A DNA stretch of 64,000 nt, taken from NCBI RefSeq assembly GCF_049243985.1, contig NC_135373.1, positions 97,583,213 to 97,647,212 of the forward strand. The letters run 5' to 3'. Below the pieces are notes generated by a model. It made no database searches. It was not told the DNA's origin and saw nothing but the letters and a program-made list of their open reading frames with translations. Shown one piece after another: positions 35,001-40,700 of this stretch. Origin of the DNA: Paroedura picta. Taxonomy: Eukaryota; Chordata; Lepidosauria; Squamata; Gekkonidae. How positions within the stretch are numbered: the first letter of the stretch is position 1; each line of letters opens with the position of its first letter. The position numbers and the translations under genes are program-made.

Positions 35001-35819
35001 TAATTTTAAGTATAAAATTAATTGGTAGCCATACTGTAAAGATGGCTAATTACTGGACAAAAAATGAATAAAGTTATATTTGTATCTGTTGGTACTCGCA
35101 TCTTTTTGATTTTCCCCCCTCTGTCTGTGCCACTTCAGATTTACTGAAGGGTTTACAGCCAGGAGCTCAGCACGCAGCCACACTGTCTCACGCACCTCTG
35201 CCTGCTCACTTGCAACAAACATATTCAGGTATGGAAATGATTTTGTCAGTCTTAGTTTTTTTTAAGTGAAAGATCAGTTCAGATGAGAGTTGGATTGCTT
35301 ATTGTTCAGACATGAAGACAGAAGAGAAAAAGTGATTTCTTAGACTTTTATTGAGCTGAGTTATTTTTTCATCTGCAGTTCTTGGGCCTTTCCTAGAAAA
35401 AACTGGAGTAAAAGGTGAGAAACAGGAAAACAAAACAATGTCCATTTATATCAAATTCCAGCTTTTGATTGTAAGGATTTGGGCTGTCTTGCATATAAGA
35501 GATCTCGTTTTTGTATTCTGATCAAACTCTTTTCTACTTTGACTTTGAATCTATTTATAGAGTTTATGCTTCTGGTTCCATAAATGCTGCAATGAGTTCA
35601 AAAAGTTCATTGTATGAAATAATTTTTGTTCTGAAGGCTACCTGGTGGGAATACACTTCAATATCCTATAATGTGCAGGTCATGAATATAACATGCATGT
35701 TTAAAATACAGTAATACTATAATTAAAATACCATTTGTGTGTGTTTTATTTTTCCTATTAAAATTACAGATGGAGGCCAAAGTAAAGGGGACACTAAGTT
35801 ACAAAGGAAACCCCAGTGA
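1913..35819 (+). CDS. UBN2: UBN2 (ubinuclein-2), spliced, 5'-incomplete
   Basis: Ubinuclein-2 is the UBN-type subunit of the HIRA histone chaperone complex, which deposits histone H3.3 in the nucleus independently of replication. Thirteen coding exons join without frame conflict: 1913-2025, 2529-3027, 3542-3612, 4609-4738, 5962-6080, 6984-7097, 8180-8323, 18944-18994, 20068-20110, 23583-25121, 34343-34589, 35139-35228, 35770-35819 (1,069 codons plus TGA). The product starts with a basic [15 protein letters not shown] stretch. The conserved ubinuclein middle domain follows at about local residues 190-415 (starting [18 protein letters not shown], then [14 protein letters not shown]), and then a long Ser/Pro/Lys-rich low-complexity tail. 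The N-terminal HIRA-binding HUN region is absent and must lie upstream of the window. Synteny with FMC1 and LUC7L2 argues for UBN2 over UBN1. All introns end in AG and start with GT; the two longest (10.6 and 9.2 kb) hold most of the transposons. Confidence 0.95.
2026..2528. other. UBN2 intron without recognised element
   Basis: AT-rich single-copy-looking intron; only splice signals are seen. Confidence 0.5.
2529..3027 (+). CDS. UBN2: UBN2 coding exon b
   Basis: The acceptor is TTTTTTCTGGCAG and the donor is GTT|GTAAGT. The exon encodes [20 protein letters not shown], a variable Ser/Thr-rich linker, and the start of the conserved ubinuclein middle domain ([18 protein letters not shown]). 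Frame continues into the intron for 11 codons before a stop, so intron retention would give a truncated protein ending just after the domain start. Confidence 0.95.
3542..3612 (+). CDS. UBN2: UBN2 coding exon c
   Basis: A short exon of 71 nt after a long pyrimidine tract (CTTTTTCTAG), with a GTAAGT donor. It encodes [20 protein letters not shown] and ILLD, part of the conserved ubinuclein middle domain. Intron (CA)n repeats begin about 50 nt after the donor. Confidence 0.95.
3658..3824. repeat. (CA)n microsatellites
   Basis: Two dinucleotide runs, at about 3660-3677 and 3805-3823, in UBN2 intron sequence. Confidence 0.8.
3880..4530 (+). repeat. L2 LINE 3' fragment
   Basis: Translated stretches resemble the L2 RT C-terminus ([11 protein letters not shown] near 3915; later YDLGPTYLK). 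It ends in an A-rich tail with GATATAAAT. Frames are broken in several places. Confidence 0.75.
4609..4738 (+). CDS. UBN2: UBN2 coding exon d
   Basis: Acceptor TTTGTCAG, donor CAG|GTAAAA. It encodes [20 protein letters not shown], then [20 protein letters not shown] and NVQ, a highly conserved helical part of the ubinuclein middle domain. Confidence 0.95.
4740..5960. other. UBN2 intron, nothing recognised
   Basis: I see no known repeat or gene in this stretch. Confidence 0.5.
5962..6080 (+). CDS. UBN2: UBN2 coding exon e
   Basis: Acceptor TGTCTTCTCAG, donor CAA|GTATGT. It encodes [20 protein letters not shown] followed by [19 protein letters not shown], still inside the conserved middle domain. 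The last Lys codon is split across the intron. Confidence 0.95.
6598..6768 (-). repeat. tRNA-derived SINE copy, reverse
   Basis: On the minus strand it reads ATGGCTCAGTGGTAGAGCAT followed by a promoter-B-like CCAGGTTC-type box, then the body found again at 25320-25502. The order A box, B box, body is that of a tRNA-derived SINE. Diverged. Confidence 0.7.
6984..7097 (+). CDS. UBN2: UBN2 coding exon f (acidic linker)
   Basis: Acceptor TGGTCCAG, donor GAG|GTGTGA. It encodes [20 protein letters not shown], then a basic [17 protein letters not shown] segment. The acidic run followed by a basic patch fits a histone-chaperone protein, though a direct histone contact here is inference. Confidence 0.95.
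7340..7870 (+). repeat. Two L2 LINE fragments in tandem
   Basis: The first part (about 7360-7640) has the AGGGCCTTCTTGATCATAGC segment also present near 4205. The second (about 7640-7870) again encodes [20 protein letters not shown], the L2 C-terminal motif. Overlapping motif order shows two separate copies. Confidence 0.7.
8180..8323 (+). CDS. UBN2: UBN2 coding exon g
   Basis: Acceptor TTTTTCAACAG, donor CTAG|GTATGG. It encodes [40 protein letters not shown] and PKGWMQA, the C-terminal part of the conserved domain. A 10.6-kb transposon-rich intron follows. Confidence 0.95.
8500..8612 (-). repeat. CR1 LINE 3'-end fragment, reverse
   Basis: It begins AATCATAGAGTTGGAAGAGG, the reverse complement of the CR1 3' terminus, and continues with the segment also seen at 54870. 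Confidence 0.8.
9105..9972. mobile_element. CpG-rich multi-hairpin element, possible non-autonomous Helitron
   Basis: An isolated GC- and CpG-rich block in AT-rich intron. Near its left end lies a hairpin with 11-bp arms (9125-9151, GCCCATTGTAT arm). Further hairpins lie at 9703-9747 (21-bp arms, one mismatch), 9799-9843 (18-bp perfect arms), 9856-9888 (14-bp perfect arms) and 9935-9953 (8-bp arms). The left edge ACCTAACTAGTAAAAG resembles the start of vertebrate Helitrons, and the right edge has a GC hairpin about 20 nt before CTAA-T, as Helitron ends do; but the expected TC start is not exact. No long ORF looks real. The repeat nature is firm, the class is not. Confidence 0.5.
10330..10640. 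other. GC-rich intron block, unclassified
   Basis: GC-rich, with a run of C at 10431-10444. Its left edge (10284-10298, TTAGTAATCTGTAC) is the reverse complement of the right edge of the block at 9105-9972, so it may be a second, inverted and diverged copy. Confidence 0.35.
10935..11160 (-). repeat. MIR-like tRNA-derived SINE, reverse, split by a MITE
   Basis: It contains GTAGCCCAAGGTTACACAGT and a right part CTCTAACTACTACACTT, the usual reverse-strand SINE order. The MITE at 11039-11141 separates the two parts. Confidence 0.6.
11039..11141. mobile_element. hAT-type MITE, related to 305-420
   Basis: The right terminus ends GACTACCCCTG; arms share CAAACTGCGGCCCTCCAGAT with one or two differences. 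The first six or so bases of the left end and the left TSD appear lost. Inner sequence GGGGCTCGTGGGAATTGTAG matches the copy at 305-420. Confidence 0.8.
11165..13960. other. UBN2 intron, no recognised element
   Basis: About 2.8 kb of AT-rich intron in which I identify no repeat or gene with confidence. Confidence 0.45.
13975..14346. mobile_element. Non-autonomous hAT element, 372 bp, with 8-bp TSD
   Basis: Ends are CAGTGGTCCCCAACC and GGTTGAGGACCACTG. The target TTCCAGAG is duplicated exactly at 13967-13974 and 14347-14354. The interior is GC-rich with CpG and has no coding capacity. The sequence ACTTGACAATTTTAATGAGG also occurs, reversed, in the copy at 48234-48572, defining one subfamily. 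Confidence 0.92.
15055..15377. mobile_element. Harbinger-like MITE, 323 bp, TSD TTA
   Basis: Terminal inverted repeats are GGCCTATTATGCACGG and CCGTGCATAATGGGCC, flanked by TTA on both sides (15052-15054, 15378-15380). A 3-bp TWA target duplication is a PIF/Harbinger trait. The inside is CpG-rich and repeats the terminal motif (TTACGCACGG, TTATGCACGTGG). No coding capacity. Confidence 0.85.
15937..16210 (-). repeat. Sauria SINE, reverse, near full length
   Basis: On the minus strand it reads from GAGCCAGTTTGGTGTAGTGG (tRNA-like A box) through a B box to the tail AAGCGGCATATAAGAACC. This family is known from squamates. The companion copy at 22008-22285 aligns along the whole length. Confidence 0.9.
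16644..16977. mobile_element. Harbinger-like MITE, second copy, 334 bp, TSD TAA
   Basis: Ends GGCCCATTATGCACGG and CCGTGCATAATGGGTC, flanked by TAA (16641-16643, 16978-16980). Same direction as the copy at 15055-15377, from which it differs by scattered substitutions and small indels. Internal ATTATGCACGCGG and TTATGCACGGGG motifs repeat the terminus. Confidence 0.87.
16985..18370. other. UBN2 intron, nothing recognised
   Basis: AT-rich intron without a repeat I can name. Confidence 0.45.
18382..19093. repeat. Three poly-G tracts around UBN2 exon h
   Basis: Uninterrupted runs of 12, 13 and 14 G at 18382-18393, 18670-18682 and 19080-19093, in the sense strand of UBN2. Confidence 0.9.
18944..18994 (+). 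CDS. UBN2: UBN2 coding exon h (51 nt)
   Basis: Acceptor CCTTTCCTACAG, donor GTGAGT. It encodes [17 protein letters not shown] in phase with both neighbours. The 51-nt length keeps frame if skipped. A run of 14 G lies 86 nt past the donor and another of 13 G lies upstream at 18670-18682. Confidence 0.92.
20068..20110 (+). CDS. UBN2: UBN2 coding exon i (43 nt)
   Basis: Acceptor TTTTTTCTTTAG, donor AAG|GTAAGT. It encodes [14 protein letters not shown] and closes on a codon boundary. It is the shortest internal exon and was placed by phase and by similarity to the ubinuclein sequence. Confidence 0.92.
20180..21380 (-). repeat. Old CR1-clade (L3-like) LINE, reverse, interrupted
   Basis: On the minus strand 20810-20900 reads [14 protein letters not shown] and then [15 protein letters not shown], a CR1-clade RT C-terminus; 21250-21310 reads [15 protein letters not shown], the upstream linker. 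Its 3' end (CCATCCAGTCCAATACACTG at 20215) belongs to the same family as 26240-27655. An L2 tail at 20600-20725 splits it. Confidence 0.75.
20600..20725 (+). repeat. L2 3'-tail fragment, nested
   Basis: Reads TTAGCTGCCTTGAGGCGACA then GATATAAATCCAAGAAATAA, the L2 3' terminus with its AAAT repeat, inserted in the older CR1-clade copy. Confidence 0.6.
21640..21790 (-). repeat. LINE-type 3' tail, reverse, unassigned
   Basis: Contains TTTGTATCCCACCTTTCTGC and a TTAAAACCATTAAAAT run, the reverse of a common reptile non-LTR 3' end. Confidence 0.45.
22008..22285 (+). repeat. Sauria SINE, forward, near full length
   Basis: Starts CTCAGTGTAGTGGTTAGGAG, runs through CAGCTGGGTGACCTTGGGCT and CCTCACAAGGTGTCTGTTG, and ends AAGCGGCATATAAGAACC with a TTCTTCTTC tail. 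Confidence 0.92.
22475..22530 (-). repeat. Short L2 3'-tail fragment, reverse
   Basis: TATACCGCCCTCCCCGAAGG matches the reversed L2 tail seen at 30675. Confidence 0.5.
22622..22815 (-). repeat. tRNA-derived SINE, reverse
   Basis: It begins with the reversed tail GAAGCAGCCTTACACTGAAT and ends with a diverged tRNA-like head (AGAGCAAGTGCTCTGC). Same family as 25320-25502. Confidence 0.7.
22820..23580. other. UBN2 intron, nothing recognised
   Basis: No repeat or gene identified; it ends in the polypyrimidine tract of UBN2 exon j. Confidence 0.5.
23583..25121 (+). CDS. UBN2: UBN2 large coding exon j (513 codons, Ser/Pro/Lys-rich)
   Basis: One 1,539-nt open exon with acceptor CCCCCCTTTTAG and donor CAG|GTATGT. 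It opens [17 protein letters not shown], carries the acidic motif [13 protein letters not shown] near its start, then becomes low-complexity with [20 protein letters not shown]-type repeats and a poly-Ser run ([13 protein letters not shown]). Such a tail is probably disordered and open to phosphorylation; this is inferred from composition. Reading past the donor reaches a stop within 8 codons. Confidence 0.95.
25320..25502 (+). repeat. tRNA-derived SINE, forward
   Basis: The head GCCATGGCACAATGGTAGAA is tRNA-like. The body has CCGGCATCTCCAGTTAAAGG, and the tail GGACCAAGGGTCTGATTCAG then AGCAGCTTCATATGTTC. Confidence 0.75.
25739..25822. mobile_element. Small palindromic MITE
   Basis: Arms TGCAGTCTTAAACAGAGTTA and its inverted match (ending CTCTGTTTAGGATTGCA) fold on each other with a few mismatches. 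Another half copy lies at 25264-25308. TSDs are not clear. Confidence 0.6.
26240..27655 (+). repeat. CR1-clade (L3-like) LINE, forward, internally deleted
   Basis: The 5' part reads [13 protein letters not shown], an endonuclease-domain motif, later PHIDWFN. The 3' part has GGAGATTAGACAGATTCTTA and ends GGTCTGATTCAGTAGGGCTC then TTATGTTCTTA. Most of the RT region is missing. A hAT element at 26853-27120 lies at the join. Confidence 0.75.
26853..27120. mobile_element. Non-autonomous hAT element, 268 bp, with 8-bp TSD
   Basis: Ends CAGTGGTCCCCAACC and GGTTGGGGACCACTG. Target GTCTAAGG is duplicated exactly at 26845-26852 and 27121-27128. The inside holds AAGCTTCCCGGGCCGCAAGC, shared with 55901-56200. 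It is GC-rich and non-coding. Confidence 0.93.
28080..28640 (-). repeat. L1 LINE 3' fragment, reverse
   Basis: On the minus strand, 28480-28540 reads [12 protein letters not shown], the start of the L1 RT domain, and 28230-28300 reads [18 protein letters not shown], the L1 ORF2 C-terminal motif. RT sequence between them is largely missing. The only L1 copy I recognise here. Confidence 0.65.
28930..31410 (+). repeat. L2 LINE, longest copy in window, with reversed L2 insertion
   Basis: It contains L2 RT motifs [38 protein letters not shown], later [14 protein letters not shown], and the C-terminal [15 protein letters not shown]. The 3' tail is at 31340-31410. About 1.7 kb of coding sequence with several frame breaks. 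The 3' UTR is split at about 30650-31200 by a reverse L2 fragment. Confidence 0.85.
30650..31200 (-). repeat. L2 LINE 3' fragment, reverse, nested in L2
   Basis: The + strand begins with the reversed L2 tail (TACCGCCCTCCCCGAAGGCT); the minus strand encodes [12 protein letters not shown] near 31050. A/C-rich (AACA)n lies at about 30740-30805. Confidence 0.75.
31816..33860 (-). repeat. CR1 LINE, reverse, about 2 kb
   Basis: The 3' end is at the left (AGAATCATAGAATAATAGAG). The minus strand encodes RT motifs [37 protein letters not shown] and [19 protein letters not shown], and further 5' the linker [15 protein letters not shown] (33610-33690). About 300 bp of RT is missing between SGV and LEYCVQF. 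Frames are broken elsewhere too. Confidence 0.88.
34343..34589 (+). CDS. UBN2: UBN2 coding exon k
   Basis: Acceptor ACCTGTCTCTAG, donor AAA|GTAAGT. It encodes [20 protein letters not shown], a hydrophobic [20 protein letters not shown] segment and an ELLGFG motif. An AT-rich low-complexity run follows about 70 nt into the next intron. Confidence 0.93.
34665..34745. repeat. AT-rich low complexity
   Basis: A run of ATAAATATA-type sequence just after UBN2 exon k. Confidence 0.8.
35139..35228 (+). CDS. UBN2: UBN2 coding exon l
   Basis: Acceptor GTGCCACTTCAG, donor TCAG|GTATGG. It encodes [20 protein letters not shown] then PAHLQQTYS. Its 90-nt length keeps frame if skipped. Confidence 0.92.
35770..35819 (+). 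CDS. UBN2: UBN2 terminal coding exon m with stop
   Basis: Acceptor TTAAAATTACAG. It encodes [16 protein letters not shown] and then TGA at 35817-35819. The short basic C-terminus fits ubinuclein-2. The same exon continues into the long 3' UTR. Confidence 0.93.
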
Positions 35820-37776
35820 GATCCAGATGAGCAAGGGAGTTAAAGTGGTTCTGCTTTGCTGATGGAGGCTGACCAGTTGGGAACGTGCTTAAGTGGACAC
35901 AGAGCTGCTGTTTCTGTCAATGTTTACATATTCTGATCCCAAGCACTGTGGTGAGAGGAAGAAGAAAAAGAAAACAATACTTGATCAGAGAGAAGGAAAA
36001 GGAGGAAAGGTGTTAATGTAAAAACTATTCATAGTGTGATCTCTCCTAAAGAACGCCCAAAGCCTTTATCCTTTCTGAGTGGCTCAGAAAGGGTTGGCCA
36101 GAAAGGTTCAGTTGTCAAACCTACAGCAGCACAAAAATCTTCTTTCAGGCTGATATCTGAAAAAGAGGATCTGTGAAAGGAAGCTGAAATAGACTTCTCC
36201 ATCCACCATGCAAGTGAGGCCATCCCATCCTGTTGGCAAACGGGAAGTCCCAGGAATGTCTACAGTATATACCAGTTAGGAACATTACGTACAGCTCTGA
36301 GTAACATGGAATGCAGAGCAGAAAAAGAGATTGTTTAGAAACTAAAAGGAAGAAAATGCTTTCTCCTACAAAGCCAAGGCCACTTGTTCCCTGTTTCTTT
36401 TTGAAGAAGATTATGGTTTTCTTGTTCTGTGGAGATTGTAGCCATAGGTAGCATTCTAGACAAGGATTAAATTCATTCCATTACTCTCTACCCCATCACT
36501 GATAATCAAAAAAAGAAAAAGTTGGTATGTTCTATAACCTGTTTAAACTTCATCAATGTGGAGCTTAAATGGGATAGTCTAACTTCAGATAGTTATATGT
36601 AAAACGGGGACTAGTTTGACTTCAACAGAGCAGATCTTATTTTCACTATCTTCTGAAGGAAGATTTTCTTTTTGCCCTTAGATGTGCTGTACTACTACAG
36701 AGTTGCCTTGTGGTTTGTTGTTTTAAGATTTTAACAAAATCAAGAAATACTCAGTTTTCATTTTCATGAAGATATTTTTGTCTCTGGCAATCTCCTTCTG
36801 ATAGCTCTGAAATGTTGAGCACTGTATTGACCTCCCAGCTTACAAGAAACAGATGCAGCTTGCTTCTGTGCACAGTCTTTTTTTCTTTTCTCAGTACTGT
36901 TCAAAGCTTTCTCCAAAGAGTGGTTGAGGTGCCTTCAGCCTAGATTTAAAGTTCATATCTCAGCATTCCTAATATTTGCATAGCTAGGAGGTATAGAAAC
37001 CTGATGTCTTTGCTGCACAGCAACATAGAACTTCTAGGCTAACTTTTAGTTTTTATAGCAATATGTTAGAGGTTTGGCAAGCTAATTAGGAGATTTAATA
37101 TTATAATTTTCTTCATAAAATAGTATAAAAAAGATTGATGTCAAAATATAACTGAGGCATGTTTTTGGGTGAGAAAAAAATCAGGAAGGCATAACACATT
37201 TTACTATAAAATATTTCATGATCTTCTAATCCAGAAACTAGTATCCCTGATCTAAAGCATTTTCTTGCTTAAATCTGATATCTCCCAAGAATAAAACCTT
37301 ACTATATTTTCTCATTCTTGAACTAGAAAATTTCAGTTTTCTTCCATTTGTGAACATGAAATTTATGATTCTTCATAAGAATATGCACTTAAAGGGAGGG
37401 AATATGTACAACTGAAAGTGTCTTTGAATTTTGCATTGCAGCTGTACTAATTACAGAAGAGGCAAGACATACTGTAAACTCAAAAAGCAGCTTGCCACTT
37501 GAGTAGCTACAGTGGAAACATCAGAGATCTATGGCTGGGTGCAGCTTTACTCCACATATGCATGTAGCTTTTGTATAAAAACTGAGATGACATTTCATTT
37601 TCCTTTTGTTAGACAAATTTGTTTTCATTTTTAAAAAGATGTGTTCTTTCATCTTGGAAAGGCAGATTACTTATCTTTACACTTAGATGCCTCAGTAATT
37701 GTATATGTAAAAACATACATATATTTAAATAATATATAATATAAAAGCAGTAACTGAATGTTGGGTTGAGCCCTTA

Positions 37777-37782
37777 AATAAA
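37777..37782 (+). promoter_or_regulatory. Possible proximal UBN2 poly(A) signal
   Basis: AATAAA in CCCTTAAATAAAGAATTTTG, about 2 kb after the stop codon. Use of this site is untested. Confidence 0.35.
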
Positions 37783-40700
37783 GAATTTTGCACAGAACTG
37801 TGGATGAAACATAAGCTCTATTAAATCTTGAATTTTTACCTCTTTTACAAGGTACATTAAGGGCTTTTCGGAAAAAAACATGTAGTGTGGTTAGAAGTTA
37901 CATAGTTAAAAATTCAAAAGATTCTGGCTTTTTAGTTGGAACATTATCTTAGATTCTGCAAAACAGTAATTGCTTTATTTCCTGCTCTGATTGTGTTTGC
38001 TTACCTGGTAGTTCCCATTCCCCAGAAACATCACTGACATGCATAAACTGATGAATTCTTCCTTCCTTAGATTTTCTTTTGCTGCTACTGTATTTACCAC
38101 CTTCAAGTTGTCCATGAATTTTAAAATATACTTTTAATTTGCAGTAAAAGCTATTGGCTGCCACAAGAGAACAGCTAATGCTTACTTTAATACAATTAAA
38201 TTATAAATGTAGATACACCTGAGATACAGAAGTGTATTTGCAAACTGTAATTGTAACCAATGGCTTTAAAATGTGAGGTTATGATGACTTTATACCCAGA
38301 ATACAGATGACTTTATACCCAGAATATTGTGAGAATCTGGCAAGTGGAGTCAGAAGTTCCTATTTGTCTTTTAGAAGCTAAGTCTTAGTTGGTTAATATC
38401 CAGTTTTTCTTCCTTTTGTTCCTTGTTACAGGGAAGTCATGGAGGGGGCAAACATTTTCTGGCAGAGCCTTAGCTTTTGCTTCAGAACATTTATTTCACT
38501 TCTAGAAATAAAGACGGAGCAGAAAGAATGTGAATAAAAGCCACTTAAAAGCGCTATTGGGGAAAATCTCTGTTTTCCTCAGAGAGCTCCACATTATCTT
38601 TGGTAAACTTTTTTCCCAGCTCTTCCGTATCTTTAAAGCAATTTTTCATTGGTGCTGATGCAAAAATGTCAGTGTTTAAAGTATTGAAGAATGAGACTTT
38701 GGAACAGAATAGCACAAGTTGCCTTCTCTCTGCTGTCTATTGTAGTTCATGCATATTGTGCACATATTAAACACATGAAAGGAAGAATTGGACCACATAG
38801 CAGATTAACTTGGGTCTTTTATGTAAAGTAGCTACATTGGAATAATCCAGTCATATGATGAACGTTTTGCAGCCAGTTAGAGGTATCTGGGCATATTGTC
38901 TGGAACTGGTAAAATAATGATGGATGCTGATTTTTCCTACATAGCAAGTAAAACAGTAACTGACACTGGAATAATGCTAGCACCATTGTGATTCCTACTG
39001 TCTACTTTTTGAAGGGGGAGGGCACAGAAGCATCAGACAGAGTTGGCTTGATGTGGGTGAGGGAATCAACAGTCCTATACAAATTTTAATTTTGTGGACT
39101 TCCTGTTGAGTAACTCATTAAGGCTACTTTTTGAAGAGCCTTTCTTTTAAACTGCTCTTTTGTACAAACTCCCTGAGTATTCACAAGCAATAAGACTAAA
39201 AGCTGTCACTGTGGACAGCTGACCTGAACTTATTTTGTGGACTGTGTGCTAAAAATGCCAAGCTCATTCTGATAAGCAATAATTTCAAATACAGGTTTTG
39301 AAGTTAGATATCCTTCAAATTATGCCTTCTGTGTGTGTAACCATATAGGATACAAAGTAAGTTATCTGGAATATTGACAAACCATGAATAATAGATGAAG
39401 GCATTTTTGTCTTAACTTATACATTGCTCTCCATTACCTGCAAAATATAAGTCCATGGCCTGAATCATTCCTTATTGCTCAGCCTTCTATATCAGCTTGT
39501 CTCCAAGAAGATGGATGGGAAATGCTGAGTCATAAGTCCCAGGTGTAGGTGCTGTGGGTTTGACATCTGTTTCCATGTAATCAGAAGAAACTTGTAACTT
39601 ACCTTGTAGGCTGTGAGTGAGGCAGAGGCAACCAAAGTGTGCTTTCTCCTCTTCTCAACTGACTGTTCTAACCTCCACATGGCCTCTCCATTTGGTCCAA
39701 AGCAGCTGACATGAAAGAGATTCTGCAACTCCCAAGCTACCATCAGTTATGTTGAACCATTGTCCTCTGAAGGATTAATCTCTTAGGACTCACAACTATC
39801 TTATCATGTTTGCTGCTACGTTCATGAAAAAGAGCTTATGGCTATATTTATAAGTAAATTTAATTCTAGTTTACAGATTGGTTTTGGAGTTGTTTGTCCA
39901 CAGGAAGGTTAGATACTAAGGAATGTCTTGGTTTCTTGAAGTGTATTGGCAAAAGATATAGTGATTCCTCTTATTTTTTTATTTTGGGACTTTTCAGGAT
40001 AGTATTGCAGGAAATGAGCAAAACCTGCAATCAAGCTAAGCTTTGGATGGTTTTCACCCAGGTCTCTAGACCTCCCTGTGCTGGAGATCGCAATAGAATT
40101 GCTTGCTTTTTCTAATTTCTTTTTAAAAGCTAACCCGAAGGTAAACATGCTAGATAATCAACTAATCAAACAATATTTTATGCAATTATAATTTTAAGTC
40201 AGCTTTTAAAAGTATTTTATATAATTTAGTTCTGTCCCTGAATGGTGTTATCCCTCCACAAGTTACTTGATTCAGGCCTTTGTCTTTTGGTTAAGTGCCT
40301 TTTCTTTGTTTTGTTTCCCCCTTTCCCCACAAACTGTACTCACAAATCATAAGGTGTGGGAGGCATGTGGGTGAAAAATCTTGAACTTGCCAAGATGACT
40401 TTATGCTGTTAAAACTTGTTTTCCCTTCTGTAATTAGTGTTTAATGTGTGTAATGTTATAGCTGCTGTATCATGGCATTCATTTTTATGTGCTTGCTTTC
40501 ACACAGAGCAGTATTCCCAAGAGTCCTAATGTTCCTTCTGTTTTCTATAGCATTGTTTGCTTATGAAGGTAAGCTGTTGTCACAGGTAAATAGGTATATT
40601 TGGAAACCTGTCAGAAAGTGGTTAGGAGGAAAACAGTTGAGCCAGTCCCATAGAAGTCTTGGTTACAAATGAAATTAACGTAGTGACTCTGGCCTGATCA

